Shown here: piece by piece, positions 7,540 to 19,256 of the stretch
Layout: each line of letters starts with the position of its first letter
Numbering within the stretch: position 1 is the stretch's first letter
Assembly (NCBI GenBank): GCA_030550555.1
Contig: JAUQPD010000017.1
Location: 1-32,319, forward strand
Origin: Thermodesulfobacteriota bacterium
GTDB taxonomy: Bacteria > Desulfobacterota > Thermodesulfobacteria > Thermodesulfobacteriales > Thermodesulfobacteriaceae
Length of the DNA stretch: 32,319 nucleotides
Direction: 5' to 3'
Position numbers and translations under genes: made by a program
Notes under the pieces: model-generated
Seen by the model: the letters and a program-made list of their open reading frames with translations, nothing else
The model's database searches: none
What the model was told of the DNA's origin: nothing

Positions 7540-8088
7540 ATGCAGACTCAAACGGATATAATACAAACTCCTGAGTTTAAGGGACTACTTGTGGCGCTTA
7601 TAGAAGAGACCATAAGGGAAAGGTTAAAAGAGTATGTGATGGAGCGAGAAAAGCAAGCGAGGGAAGTTTCCATAATTGAGCGTCTCTTGAAGGTAGAGGA
7701 AGAGCTCAGAGCTCAGAGAGAGTCCTCGGAAAAGCGTTTTGAAGCTATTTTACAGGAGATGAATACTCGTTTTGAGGCCATGAATGCCCGCTTTGAGGCT
7801 TTGCAGAGGGAAATGAATGCACGCTTTGAGGTCATGAATGCCCGCTTTGAGGCTTTGCAGAAGGAGATGAATACTCGCTTTGAGGCCATGAATGCCCGCT
7901 TTGAGGCTTTACAGAGGGAAATGAATGCCCGCTTTGAGGCCATGAATGCTCGCTTTGAGGCTTTGCAGAAGGAAATGAATGCCCGCTTTGAGGCTTTAGA
8001 GAAGCGCTTTACTTTTCTCCAATGGCTTGTAGTTGGTGCTGTATCCTTTTTTGGCGTCCTTTTAACTGCCGTAACTATTTTGCGCTAA
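7540..8088 (+). CDS. Tail-anchored coiled-coil protein with 18-residue repeats (DUF1640-like)
   Basis: The start is set at the second ATG (7540), which has GAGGTG (7530-7535) at suitable spacing; an upstream in-frame ATG at 7528 would add four residues. The product is ~182 aa. It has a charged helical N-terminus (EETIRERLKEYVMEREKQAR), a long coiled coil of four 18-residue units (MNxRFEAMNARFEALQxE) plus a partial fifth, and a single C-terminal hydrophobic helix (about 20 residues before ILR). This matches the layout of small bacterial coiled-coil proteins annotated DUF1640, often located near IS or toxin/antitoxin genes. Function is not established. It could act as a membrane-tethered oligomer or scaffold. 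It sits between two IS remnants and may use an IS-borne promoter. Confidence 0.7.
   Translation: MQTQTDIIQTPEFKGLLVALIEETIRERLKEYVMEREKQAREVSIIERLLKVEEELRAQRESSEKRFEAILQEMNTRFEAMNARFEALQREMNARFEVMNARFEALQKEMNTRFEAMNARFEALQREMNARFEAMNARFEALQKEMNARFEALEKRFTFLQWLVVGAVSFFGVLLTAVTILR
7759..7998 (+). repeat. Four 54-bp tandem repeats plus a partial unit inside the coiled-coil gene
   Basis: Units start at 7759, 7813, 7867 and 7921, with a 24-bp partial unit from 7975. Each encodes 18 residues and contains a shorter sub-repeat (MNARFEA / ARFEALQ). Alternating units are more alike (first with third, second with fourth), suggesting duplication of a 108-bp pair. Being a multiple of three, copy-number change would keep the frame and alter coiled-coil length. 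Confidence 0.9.
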
Positions 8089-8171
8089 TTTTTGTTGATA
8101 AAACCATAGGCTGTTTTTTCAAGACAAAAGGAAAAGGGCAGGAAGTTAGGAAAGAAACCTCTCCGATACAC

Positions 8172-8304
8172 CCCCTGCATAAGTTTCTCAAGAATTTTAG
8201 TTCACTTGTAAAGTGTAACTCTTACGAAGAGACACCTTTAGGGTATTTTTGCGAAAAATTTCTTAAAAATTCTTCAGAGTCTAAAATCTTATGGTCTCAT
8301 ACAC
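8172..8304 (+). mobile_element. Short internally deleted IS derivative
   Basis: It begins with the IS left end CCCCTGCATAAGTT (8172-8185). Within about 45 bp it passes into the transposase tail (CACCTTTAGGGTATTTTTGCG…TCTAAAATCTTATGG) and ends in CATACAC. Only the two ends survive, so it resembles a MITE made from the same rve-type IS. Confidence 0.6.
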
Positions 8305-8355
8305 GTGATTTCAGTGATAAAATCTAAACATGTAAATTTTTACTGGAGGTAATCC

Positions 8356-9078
8356 ATGAATCGAAGTCTTAAGGATAAGATTCTTGACTACTCAGTAAAG
8401 TACTACAATGATTTCTTAAAACCACTTGAGCCAAAAAGAGAGAGGATGCTTGAAGACCCTAAGGAGGCCCTTTACTTTTTCTTTGACAGAGTTTTCTATC
8501 AAGGTAGGCAAAACAGTGTCTCTGACAGAGTGCGGGATGAAGCAAAGGCTGCCATTGAGGAATTTGAGAGGGAAAGAGGAGATTTTAAGGCACTTTTTGA
8601 TCTTCAAAATCACGGACGCCTTAGAGAACTTCTTTCCTTACGGATTGGGAAAGGAAAGGTTGGAAGGAAGCTGGACAAAGATTTGGTGATTTCTCTCTTA
8701 GAGTTTGGAGCAAAGGTTAAAGGGAATAATTTAGTGAGTTTCTTAAAAGATAATTTTCAAAGAGGAAGGGTAAGGAGTCTATTTCTGGAGCTTCAGAAGA
8801 TAAGAGGGATAGGACCAAAAATTTCCTCATTTATCTTGAGGGATTTTTCAGTGCTATACGAATTAGATCAAGGATTAAGCGATGATGACTATGTGGTCTT
8901 ACAGCCGATTGATTTATGGGTAAAAAAGGTAGGAGTTTTGCTTGGACTTTATAAATCCCCTGAAGAGACAGATGAGAGGATAAGAATTTATATAGTTGAC
9001 TACTGCAAAAGCCAAAAACTTTCTCCTCCGAGATTTAACCAAGGCATGTGGTATTACGGTTTTAGTGAGAGACCCTAG
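8356..9078 (+). CDS. HhH-GPD superfamily DNA glycosylase-like protein
   Basis: This 240-aa protein has a helix-hairpin-helix at 146-161 (LQKIRGIGPKISSFIL) and an Asp at 186 in QPIDLWVKK. Their spacing matches endonuclease III/OGG-type enzymes, where the HhH Lys (here K155) forms the Schiff base and the downstream Asp activates it. Both key residues are present, which predicts a bifunctional base-excision glycosylase/AP lyase. There is no C-terminal cysteine cluster for a 4Fe-4S centre, so it is not classical Nth or MutY. The N-terminal 145 residues are helical and not assigned. The start has GGAGGT about 8 bp upstream (8344-8349). The substrate is unknown; deaminated or oxidised bases would be typical for a thermophile. 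It lies alone between mobile-element remnants. Confidence 0.68.
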   Translation: MNRSLKDKILDYSVKYYNDFLKPLEPKRERMLEDPKEALYFFFDRVFYQGRQNSVSDRVRDEAKAAIEEFERERGDFKALFDLQNHGRLRELLSLRIGKGKVGRKLDKDLVISLLEFGAKVKGNNLVSFLKDNFQRGRVRSLFLELQKIRGIGPKISSFILRDFSVLYELDQGLSDDDYVVLQPIDLWVKKVGVLLGLYKSPEETDERIRIYIVDYCKSQKLSPPRFNQGMWYYGFSERP

Positions 9079-9084
9079 GTCTCC

Positions 9085-9640
9085 GTTCTCCTCCAGCTTT
9101 CAATCTTGCAATAACTCTGCCGTTCTTCTCATGTAAATTTCCTTTGAAGGTTTTCTTACTGCAAATTGCTCTCAGTGTATTTTGAATATCTATAATCTTC
9201 TATTTTTGTTTCTTTTCCCAGTAACAAAGCTCCACATTAGCAGGACAAAGAAGTTTTCCTTCTGCGGTAACCTTCATCAGTCCTGCAAGGGTAGAATTTT
9301 TTCTATTTCTTAGATTTTCAGCTATATATGGTGTAATCTTGTGCTGAAAGTTTCGATCCCACTTGTTTGCCTCAGTAACTTTTACAGAGACAGCAATAGG
9401 AAGAGGTCCAGTTTTTCTCTTAAGTAATGGAAGGTGTTATGCCTGGGGTGTTTCCATAGGAGAAACCACAGAGATAGCAGAATGATATTTAGGCTCACAG
9501 AGCTTGTAGATGAAAGAAAAGTCAATGCTGTCAAAGAGGATTTTAAGAGGGTCTCGAGGAGAGGTCATACTTGCAATGGTAAGGTCAGCAAAGATTTTTG
9601 GATGGTTTTTCTCATTTAAAGACCTCCATCAAAGATGGTT
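9085..9640 (-). pseudogene. Degenerate DDE-type transposase remnant
   Basis: Read on the minus strand, the stretch gives protein-like segments in changing frames. The first is NHPKIFADLTIASM…DPLKILFDSIDFSFIYKL (about 9618-9500), like the N-terminus of IS1182/IS5-type transposases. Later pieces are RKTGPLPIAVSVKVTEANKW and GKLLCPANVELCYWEKK, with a short basic end near 9100. Several frameshifts and missing blocks make it non-functional. The family assignment is tentative. Confidence 0.4.
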
Positions 9641-9771
9641 ATAGAAATATTTTTGTTAATTTGGGGGTAAAGGTAATAAACGACAGTTTACGAATATTTG
9701 AGTGTCAAGCATTTGTAAGTTTTTGAACAGTCTCGATTTATTAGGGAGTTTGTTGGGGATAGGAGTTTAAT

Positions 9772-9999
9772 ATGGGATTTGCATCAAACTTTGTGGGAAG
9801 GGCTGATTTTTTGAGCGGAAAGTTTGAAGGAGATTCTGTAATTTCAGATATTGGTATCTTTAAAGGTAGAGGCTCTAAGCCCTGCGATAATATCGATGGT
9901 GACCAGATGATTAGGCCAGATGATGTGGATTTTTTAATAGACCCTCAAGGCAATGCCACTAATAGAGGTGGAGTTTTGGAGTGCTCAAATTATTTATGA
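9772..9999 (+). CDS. Hypothetical 75-aa protein, possibly a gene fragment
   Basis: ATG 9772 follows a purine-rich GGGGATAGGAG (9753-9763). The product is acidic with several Gly/Asp turns (CDNIDGDQMIRPDDVDFLIDP) and two cysteines. It looks like a piece of a secreted or metal-binding protein rather than random sequence, but no family was recognised. The bases from 9641 to 9771 contain nothing identifiable, and the gene is followed within 50 bp by an IS tail, so it may be a truncated relic. Confidence 0.3.
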   Translation: MGFASNFVGRADFLSGKFEGDSVISDIGIFKGRGSKPCDNIDGDQMIRPDDVDFLIDPQGNATNRGGVLECSNYL

Positions 10000-10046
10000 A
10001 ATATCACTTCCACGCAATAAAGTTATTCACTCTATCAAGCCTTCAA

Positions 10047-10131
10047 CGGGGAAAAACTCCTTTGGGGTATTTTTGTGAAGAGTATTTAAAAAATCCAGCC
10101 GAGTCTAAAACCACATGGACGCATTCAGGGG
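10047..10131 (+). mobile_element. IS right-end fragment immediately upstream of the rRNA operon
   Basis: The sequence GGGGAAAAACTCCTTTGGGGTATTTTTGTG… to ACGCATTCAGGGG matches the tails at 7396-7475 and 32050-32122. Only the last ~85 bp of the element remain. Its terminal GGGG is followed at once by CTTGACA, the -35 of the first rRNA promoter-like site. Confidence 0.7.
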
Positions 10132-10132
10132 C

Positions 10133-10160
10133 TTGACAAATTAAAAGGGTGAGTTATTTT
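10133..10160 (+). promoter_or_regulatory. rRNA operon promoter P1 (IS-adjacent)
   Basis: TTGACA (10133-10138), 16-nt spacer, TATTTT (10155-10160). The -10 is weak, but the site is the first of three TTGACA-bearing sites spaced 66 and 84 bp apart before the 16S gene. Confidence 0.4.
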
Positions 10161-10198
10161 TTAATCAGTTCTTTGAAAGTGAAACAAAAAAAGAGGGC

Positions 10199-10226
10199 TT
10201 GACAAAAGGCAAAAAGGATTTATTAT
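10199..10226 (+). promoter_or_regulatory. rRNA operon promoter P2
   Basis: TTGACA (10199-10204), 16-nt spacer, TATTAT (10221-10226). A good sigma-70-type match and probably a main rRNA promoter. Confidence 0.62.
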
Positions 10227-10282
10227 TTAACTTGTGTTAATTGATCTTTGATTTAATTGATCTTTGGAATTTCAAAACCCTC

Positions 10283-10310
10283 TTGACAAAAATTAAAGGT
10301 GCGTTAAAAT
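10283..10310 (+). promoter_or_regulatory. rRNA operon promoter P3
   Basis: TTGACA (10283-10288), 16-nt spacer, TAAAAT (10305-10310). It lies closest to the rRNA leader; transcription would begin just before the boxA-like sequence. Confidence 0.65.
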
Positions 10311-10318
10311 AAATTATA

Positions 10319-10330
10319 GATCTTTGACAA
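10319..10330 (+). promoter_or_regulatory. boxA-like antitermination signal in the rRNA leader
   Basis: GATCTTTGACAA at 10319-10330 is repeated exactly at 12259-12270 before 23S, with a variant GTTCTTTGAAAT at 12010-12021 after 16S. Position and sequence resemble boxA elements (TGCTCTTTAACA in E. coli) that load NusB/NusE for rRNA antitermination. Similar TTGATCTTTG words also occur at 10240-10266. Confidence 0.45.
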
Positions 10331-10332
10331 TT

Positions 10333-11998
<1,666 letters not shown>

Positions 11999-12048
11999 AT
12001 TATAGATTTTGTTCTTTGAAATAGTTTTAAAGGTGAACGGACAAGAGT

Positions 12049-12124
12049 GGGCCTATAGCTCAGCTTAGGTCAGAGCGCACGCCTGATAAGCGTGAGGTCG
12101 GAGGTTCGAATCCTCCTAGGCCCA
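12049..12124 (+). tRNA. tRNA-Ile (GAT)
   Basis: The acceptor GGGCCTA pairs with TAGGCCC, followed by discriminator A. The anticodon arm CACGC-CTGATAA-GCGTG places GAT at 12085-12087; the T-arm contains GGTTCGAATCC. The 3' CCA is not encoded (ATTC follows), so CCA must be added after processing. This is the usual position in the 16S-23S spacer. Confidence 0.95.
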
Positions 12125-12156
12125 TTCCCTTTATTTGGGGGTGGGTCTAAGAGGGT

Positions 12157-12232
12157 GGGGGTGTAGCTCAGTTGGGAGAGCGCCGGCTTTGCAAGCCGGA
12201 GGTCGACGGTTCGAGTCCGTTCACCTCCACCA
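12157..12232 (+). tRNA. tRNA-Ala (TGC)
   Basis: The acceptor GGGGGTG pairs with CACCTCC (one G-U). The anticodon arm CCGGC-TTTGCAA-GCCGG places TGC at 12190-12192; the T-arm contains GGTTCGAGTCC. Unlike the neighbouring tRNA-Ile, the CCA end is encoded (12230-12232). Second tRNA of the rRNA spacer. Confidence 0.96.
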
Positions 12233-12270
12233 CTTCTTGGCAAGTGGTGGATAGGTTTGATCTTTGACAA

Positions 12271-15365
<3,095 letters not shown>

Positions 15366-15439
15366 TTGTTATATATAAAGTTTTTGTTACATATTTTTTG
15401 AAATAAAGTTATGTAAATATTAAAAATTGCCCATAAAGT

Positions 15440-15562
15440 TTCCTCGGGTGCCTATACCGGAGGGGAAACACCCGTTCCCATTCCGAACACGGTCGTTAAG
15501 CCCTCCAGGGCCGATGGTACTGGGCGGTTACCCGCCTGGGAGAGTAGGTCGGTGCCCGGGGA
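15440..15562 (+). rRNA. rrf: 5S ribosomal RNA
   Basis: Helix I is TCCTCGGG with CCCGGGGA. The conserved internal blocks are CACCCGTTCCCATTCCGAACACGG and the GGGAGAGTAGGTCGGTGCC end. It lies about 110 bp after 23S and closes the rRNA operon. Ends are approximate to a few bases. Confidence 0.93.
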
Positions 15563-15571
15563 ATTTTTTTT
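15549..15571 (+). terminator. Probable rRNA operon terminator
   Basis: The G/C-rich 3' strand of 5S helix I (GGTGCCCGGGGAA) is followed by a run of eight T (15564-15571). No separate hairpin is seen, so 5S itself may supply the stem. Confidence 0.4.
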
Positions 15572-15701
15572 ATATTCCTCCCATAAAACCCTTCAAAATA
15601 ATCAGTTAACCTACACGAAAGTTAGTATTCACATCCTTTGCATCAAGATCTCAAAATCTCTTGAAAAATCTCATGTCACCGTTTAAATTTATCATCCTGA
15701 A

Positions 15702-17555
15702 ATGAACTCAGTGTTAAAAATCATTGGTTTAATACTCTTAACTTTTTTTCTTTTTCTTGGAATTATTGCTCTCATTCTCTTTCTCTATCTCAAGATCAGC
15801 CTTCCAAGTATATCTCAACTCAAAAACTATAACCCTAAACAGGCCATTCTTATTGTTGACAATCAGGGCAAAGTTATTGGCTATCTCGGAGAAGAGAGGA
15901 GGATTTACGTTCCGTTGGAGAAAATACCAGATCACGTTATCAAGGCCTTTATCGCAGCAGAAGATGCAAATTTTTATAAACATAGAGGAATAGACTTTTT
16001 TAGTCTTGTTAGGGCTTTGTTTAAAAATCTCATTTCGGGACGTATTGTTCAGGGAGGAAGCACAATAACTCAGCAAGTAGCAAAATCGCTCTTATTGACA
16101 CCTGAGAGGACCTTTTCGAGAAAATTCAAAGAATTGATACTTGCTTGGCAAATTGAAAAACATCTTACGAAAGACGAGATCCTTAACATATATTTGAATC
16201 ATATCTACTTAGGTGAAGGAGCCTATGGGGTGGAGGCAGCTTCTTTGACTTATTTCGGAAAACACGTGTGGGAGCTTGACCTACTGGAAGCTGCAACCAT
16301 TGCTGGTCTTCCTCCTGCACCAGCTAGATTCAGTCCTTTAAATAATCCTAATGGAGCACTTACGAGAAGAAATTATGTCTTACGAAGAATGGCAGAAGTA
16401 GGATTTATATCTTGGGAGCAAGCAAATTACTTAATGACAAGGCCTCTTCAGCTTAATCCAAAGAATGTGAATATTCCTGCCCATAGTGCCTATTTTATTG
16501 ATATTGTCAGAGCTGAACTTGAAAGACTTTTACCAAAAGAGGTTTTAAAATGGGGAGGATTTAAGGTAGTAACAACTCTTGATGTAGATTGGCAGAAGCG
16601 TGGAACAGAAAATCTTGTCAGTTCACTTCTACGTCAGCATCCTGGAAATCCACCAGAGGTGTCAGCTGTCTGCATAAGTAATGAAGATGGAGGGGTGAGA
16701 TATTTGCTTGGTGGAAGAGACTATCTCAAGTCCTCTTACAACCGGGCTATTCTTGGCAAAAGACAACCTGGCTCATCTTTTAAACCTTTCATTTGGGCAG
16801 AGGCTTTTGAGAAAGGGCTCTTGACACCCAATTCCGTGCTTCCTGACGAACCCATTATTTTGCCTGGAGCTGATGCTGGAAAGGATTGGGCTCCCGGAAA
16901 CTATGATGGGAAATACATGGGCCCAATGAATCTCAAACAGGCGCTTGCTCTTTCAAGAAATACAATCGCAGTTAGAATAGCTGTGATTCTTGGAGTAGAC
17001 AATTTAAGAGATATGGTTAAGAGATTGGAGTTCGATTTTACCCAGCCAATAAATTTTAGTATTGCCCTGGGAACCTATGAACTCACTCCTCTCGAGTTGA
17101 CAACTGCTTATACGGTTTTCCCAACACTAGGTGCTAAGTGGAAACCGCGTTTTATTGAAGCGATATACGATAAAGTTCATAATGGAAGAGAAATCTATAG
17201 GTCTCAACCAGAGAATAAACAGGTTTATTCACCTGCAACGATGAGTATTATGAATGAATTTTTACAAGAAGTTGTCCGTTCTGGAACGGGTAGATGTGCA
17301 TCAGCTCTCGGAGTTCCTGTTGGTGGTAAAACAGGGACAACACAAGATTATAGAGATGCCTGGTTCATTGCTTTCACAGCTGATTATACCTGTGGAGTGT
17401 GGGTAGGATATGACAAGGCTAGGACCCTTCACAGAGGAGAGACCGGAGGGAGAATTGCCTGTCCACTTTGGTTGGCTTTAATGCAAGCAAGAGCTCATGC
17501 CCCCAAGCCTATTCCAACTTATACTCCACCTATTGAAGTGGGAAGCATTAATTAA
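15702..17555 (+). CDS. mrcA: Penicillin-binding protein 1A (bifunctional peptidoglycan synthase)
   Basis: This 617-aa class A PBP polymerises lipid II glycan chains and cross-links peptides in the periplasm, anchored by an N-terminal transmembrane helix (about 5-31). The glycosyltransferase domain (about 60-235) has the catalytic Glu in EDANFYKHRG (E87) and GGSTITQQ (118-125). The transpeptidase domain has SSFK (S358, K361), SRN (418-420) and KTGTT (543-547), so all active-site motifs are intact. The length is at the short end for the family, lacking large inserts such as the E. coli OB domain. No clear Shine-Dalgarno precedes ATG 15702. It stands alone between the rRNA operon and the flavin reductase operon. 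Confidence 0.95.
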   Translation: MNSVLKIIGLILLTFFLFLGIIALILFLYLKISLPSISQLKNYNPKQAILIVDNQGKVIGYLGEERRIYVPLEKIPDHVIKAFIAAEDANFYKHRGIDFFSLVRALFKNLISGRIVQGGSTITQQVAKSLLLTPERTFSRKFKELILAWQIEKHLTKDEILNIYLNHIYLGEGAYGVEAASLTYFGKHVWELDLLEAATIAGLPPAPARFSPLNNPNGALTRRNYVLRRMAEVGFISWEQANYLMTRPLQLNPKNVNIPAHSAYFIDIVRAELERLLPKEVLKWGGFKVVTTLDVDWQKRGTENLVSSLLRQHPGNPPEVSAVCISNEDGGVRYLLGGRDYLKSSYNRAILGKRQPGSSFKPFIWAEAFEKGLLTPNSVLPDEPIILPGADAGKDWAPGNYDGKYMGPMNLKQALALSRNTIAVRIAVILGVDNLRDMVKRLEFDFTQPINFSIALGTYELTPLELTTAYTVFPTLGAKWKPRFIEAIYDKVHNGREIYRSQPENKQVYSPATMSIMNEFLQEVVRSGTGRCASALGVPVGGKTGTTQDYRDAWFIAFTADYTCGVWVGYDKARTLHRGETGGRIACPLWLALMQARAHAPKPIPTYTPPIEVGSIN

Positions 17556-17588
17556 TCAATTTGTCAACTTTTTGATATCCTCGCTTTC

Positions 17589-17616
17589 TTGACTATTGAA
17601 GAGAGTCCTTTAAAAT
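17589..17616 (+). promoter_or_regulatory. Promoter of the flavin reductase-ribD operon
   Basis: TTGACT (17589-17594), 16-nt spacer and TAAAAT (17611-17616), about 45 bp upstream of the first start codon. Confidence 0.55.
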
Positions 17617-17662
17617 AGACCTATTAGGTAAGCTTAATATCACTATTGTGTGGAGGGAAGCT

Positions 17663-18142
17663 ATGGGCCTTCAAAAAATAATTACTACCTATATTCCTCA
17701 AGGGGTATTTATCGTTACAACTCAAGCAGAGGGTAAAATAAATGGAATGACCGCTGCCTGGGTCTCTCAAGTCTCTTTTAAACCGAGATTACTTGCGGTA
17801 GCAATAGCTCCTCAAAGATATACCTTTGAGTTGATTCAGATTTCAAAGGTTTTTTGTATAAATGTGCTTGCGGAAAATCAGGTAGAGCTTGCACGGCTTT
17901 TTGGTTTTTACAGCGGAAGGAAGAAAAACAAGTTTGAAAATGTGCCCTATAAGTTTGCGCTTAAGGGATCTCCTGTACTTCTTGATGCCATTGCTTATTT
18001 TGAGTGCGAATTGACTCACCAATATGAGGCAGGAGATCATTATATTGTGGTAGGAGAGGTTGGGGATTATGAGGTAATGGCTCCTGAGAGAAAACCTCTA
18101 CTTTTCAGGTGGGACGATTATTTTGGTGGAGTCGAGGGCTAA
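17663..18142 (+). CDS. Flavin reductase-like, FMN-binding protein
   Basis: A ~159-aa protein of the flavin reductase-like / FMN-binding split-barrel family. It reads MGLQKIITTYIPQGVFIVTT, then NGMTAAWVSQVSFKPRLLAVAI, then a GDHYIVVGEV strand, the usual three landmarks of the fold. Such proteins bind FMN and reduce flavin or another acceptor with NAD(P)H; the substrate is not identifiable. ATG 17663 is preferred because GGAGG (17652-17656) sits just upstream, although the frame is open to GTG 17648. The stop overlaps the next start (TAATG). Sharing an operon with ribD links it loosely to flavin supply. Confidence 0.85.
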   Translation: MGLQKIITTYIPQGVFIVTTQAEGKINGMTAAWVSQVSFKPRLLAVAIAPQRYTFELIQISKVFCINVLAENQVELARLFGFYSGRKKNKFENVPYKFALKGSPVLLDAIAYFECELTHQYEAGDHYIVVGEVGDYEVMAPERKPLLFRWDDYFGGVEG

Positions 18143-18762
18143 TGGAAGAGGATAGATTACTTCAATTTCATGAAAAACTAAAAGACTTTCTACAACGGCA
18201 TCTCACATTTTTGATAAATGTAGTAATTGTATTTGTCATTCTAATTTTTATTAGTGGTGGTTATGTATACTATAAGAGGTACAAGGAAAAGAAGGCCCTA
18301 AACGAATATGTTGAGCTAATTCAGAAAAATGCAGATATAAAGAGTTACAAAGAATTCGTCAAGAAATATAAAAACACTCAGGCAGGTATCCAAGCAACAA
18401 TATCAATATGGAATAGGGCAGTTATGAATAACGATTTAGAATTGATGAAAGGAGAGGTAACAGGTCTTAAAAAGATTTACCCATCAGCGATTGATTTCCT
18501 ACCAAGGTATTCTGAGGCTAAGATTTATGAGGAAAGTGGTAATTTTGATGAAGCAATAAAAATTTATAACTCCCTGTTAGAAAAAAACTCCTTCATAAAA
18601 GAATTTGTAATTTTAGATTTAGCTTTGTTACAAGAAAAGAAAAACAAGGAGCAGGCGTTAAAAATTTATCAACAACTTCTATCAAATCTCACCTCAGAGC
18701 ATCCTTTTAGAGGATTCGTAGAGAATCGCATTTATTCTCTTCAGAGAGATCAGAGAAGTTGA
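18142..18762 (+). CDS. YfgM-like membrane-anchored tetratricopeptide protein
   Basis: A ~206-aa protein when started at ATG 18142, which overlaps the preceding stop as TAATG; a longer in-frame start at 18109 would overlap further and is less likely. It has a short cytoplasmic N-terminus, one transmembrane helix (about 24-43, LINVVIVFVILIFISGG), then a helical repeat region with TPR-like units (SEAKIYEESGNFDEAIKIYN; QEKKNKEQALKIYQQLL). This is the layout of the YfgM/ancillary SecYEG translocon subunit family, which helps hand exported proteins to periplasmic chaperones. Sequence similarity is only moderate, so the functional call is tentative. Confidence 0.6.
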   Translation: MEEDRLLQFHEKLKDFLQRHLTFLINVVIVFVILIFISGGYVYYKRYKEKKALNEYVELIQKNADIKSYKEFVKKYKNTQAGIQATISIWNRAVMNNDLELMKGEVTGLKKIYPSAIDFLPRYSEAKIYEESGNFDEAIKIYNSLLEKNSFIKEFVILDLALLQEKKNKEQALKIYQQLLSNLTSEHPFRGFVENRIYSLQRDQRS

Positions 18763-18773
18763 GGTAAAGGAAA

Positions 18774-19247
18774 TTGCCTTTTAGTGTCTTCAAGAGAATA
18801 GCAGAGGAGAGAATACGAGAGGCTATGGAAATGGGCCTTTTTGATGAGTTGGAATACAAGGGGAAACCTATTGAAATAAAAGAGGATCCCTTTGTCCCAG
18901 AGGAGCTCAGAATAGCCTATAGGATGTTGAAAAATGCGGGTTTTGTACCAAAGGAGGTTGAACTAAGGAAGGAGATAGAGAGGCTTGAAGAGTTGATGGA
19001 TGAGGATCATCAAGAGGCCTATAGCAAGATCAGGAAATTAAGTGCGCTTCTTTTTCATCTACAGCAGATAAGAGATCGTCCTCTTCAGGTAGAGGAACAG
19101 GAATACTATGTAAAGATTGTTGAAAGGGTGAAAGTTAATAGGTATAAAAGAGAGGGAGGGGCGCAGGAAGAGCCAAGAAAAATTAACTTTTCTCGTCTTC
19201 AAACATTACTATCAATCAGGTCCCTTGTAATTCGAGGAAGAAGATAG
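18774..19247 (+). CDS. DUF1992 protein (DnaJ-homologue subfamily C28 conserved domain)
   Basis: A 157-aa protein whose N-terminal half carries the DUF1992 signature: IAEERIREAMEMGLFDELEYKGKPI, DPFVPEELRIAYRMLKNAGFVPKEVELRKEI. The domain is named after DNAJC28 but has no J domain; its biochemical role is unclear. The C-terminal third is basic. A TTG start at 18774 is used because no ATG begins the conserved block; GAGGT and AAAGGA lie just upstream. The gap to the preceding gene is 11 bp, so it is cotranscribed. Confidence 0.8.
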   Translation: MPFSVFKRIAEERIREAMEMGLFDELEYKGKPIEIKEDPFVPEELRIAYRMLKNAGFVPKEVELRKEIERLEELMDEDHQEAYSKIRKLSALLFHLQQIRDRPLQVEEQEYYVKIVERVKVNRYKREGGAQEEPRKINFSRLQTLLSIRSLVIRGRR

Positions 19248-19256
19248 ATAAAAGAC

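Noticed and set aside
7713-7943. Minus-strand repetitive ORF (ASKRAFMASKR…)
   Set aside because: It is the antisense shadow of the 54-bp repeats in the coiled-coil gene; no ribosome binding site.
7759-7998. Regular repeats as a possible CRISPR array
   Set aside because: Repeats are contiguous without unique spacers and encode heptad-like protein repeats. No CRISPR array was seen anywhere in the window.
8022-8327. 101-aa plus-strand ORF
   Set aside because: Overlaps the end of the coiled-coil gene in another frame and runs through IS debris; composition is not protein-like.
17521-17662. FMN riboswitch ahead of the flavin reductase/ribD operon
   Set aside because: The 107-bp leader region has no RFN-type conserved blocks and is too short; only a promoter and ribosome binding site are seen.
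18109-18141. Upstream start for the YfgM-like gene
   Set aside because: It would place 11 extra residues inside the flavin reductase coding end, and the TAATG junction at 18140-18144 gives a standard coupled start.
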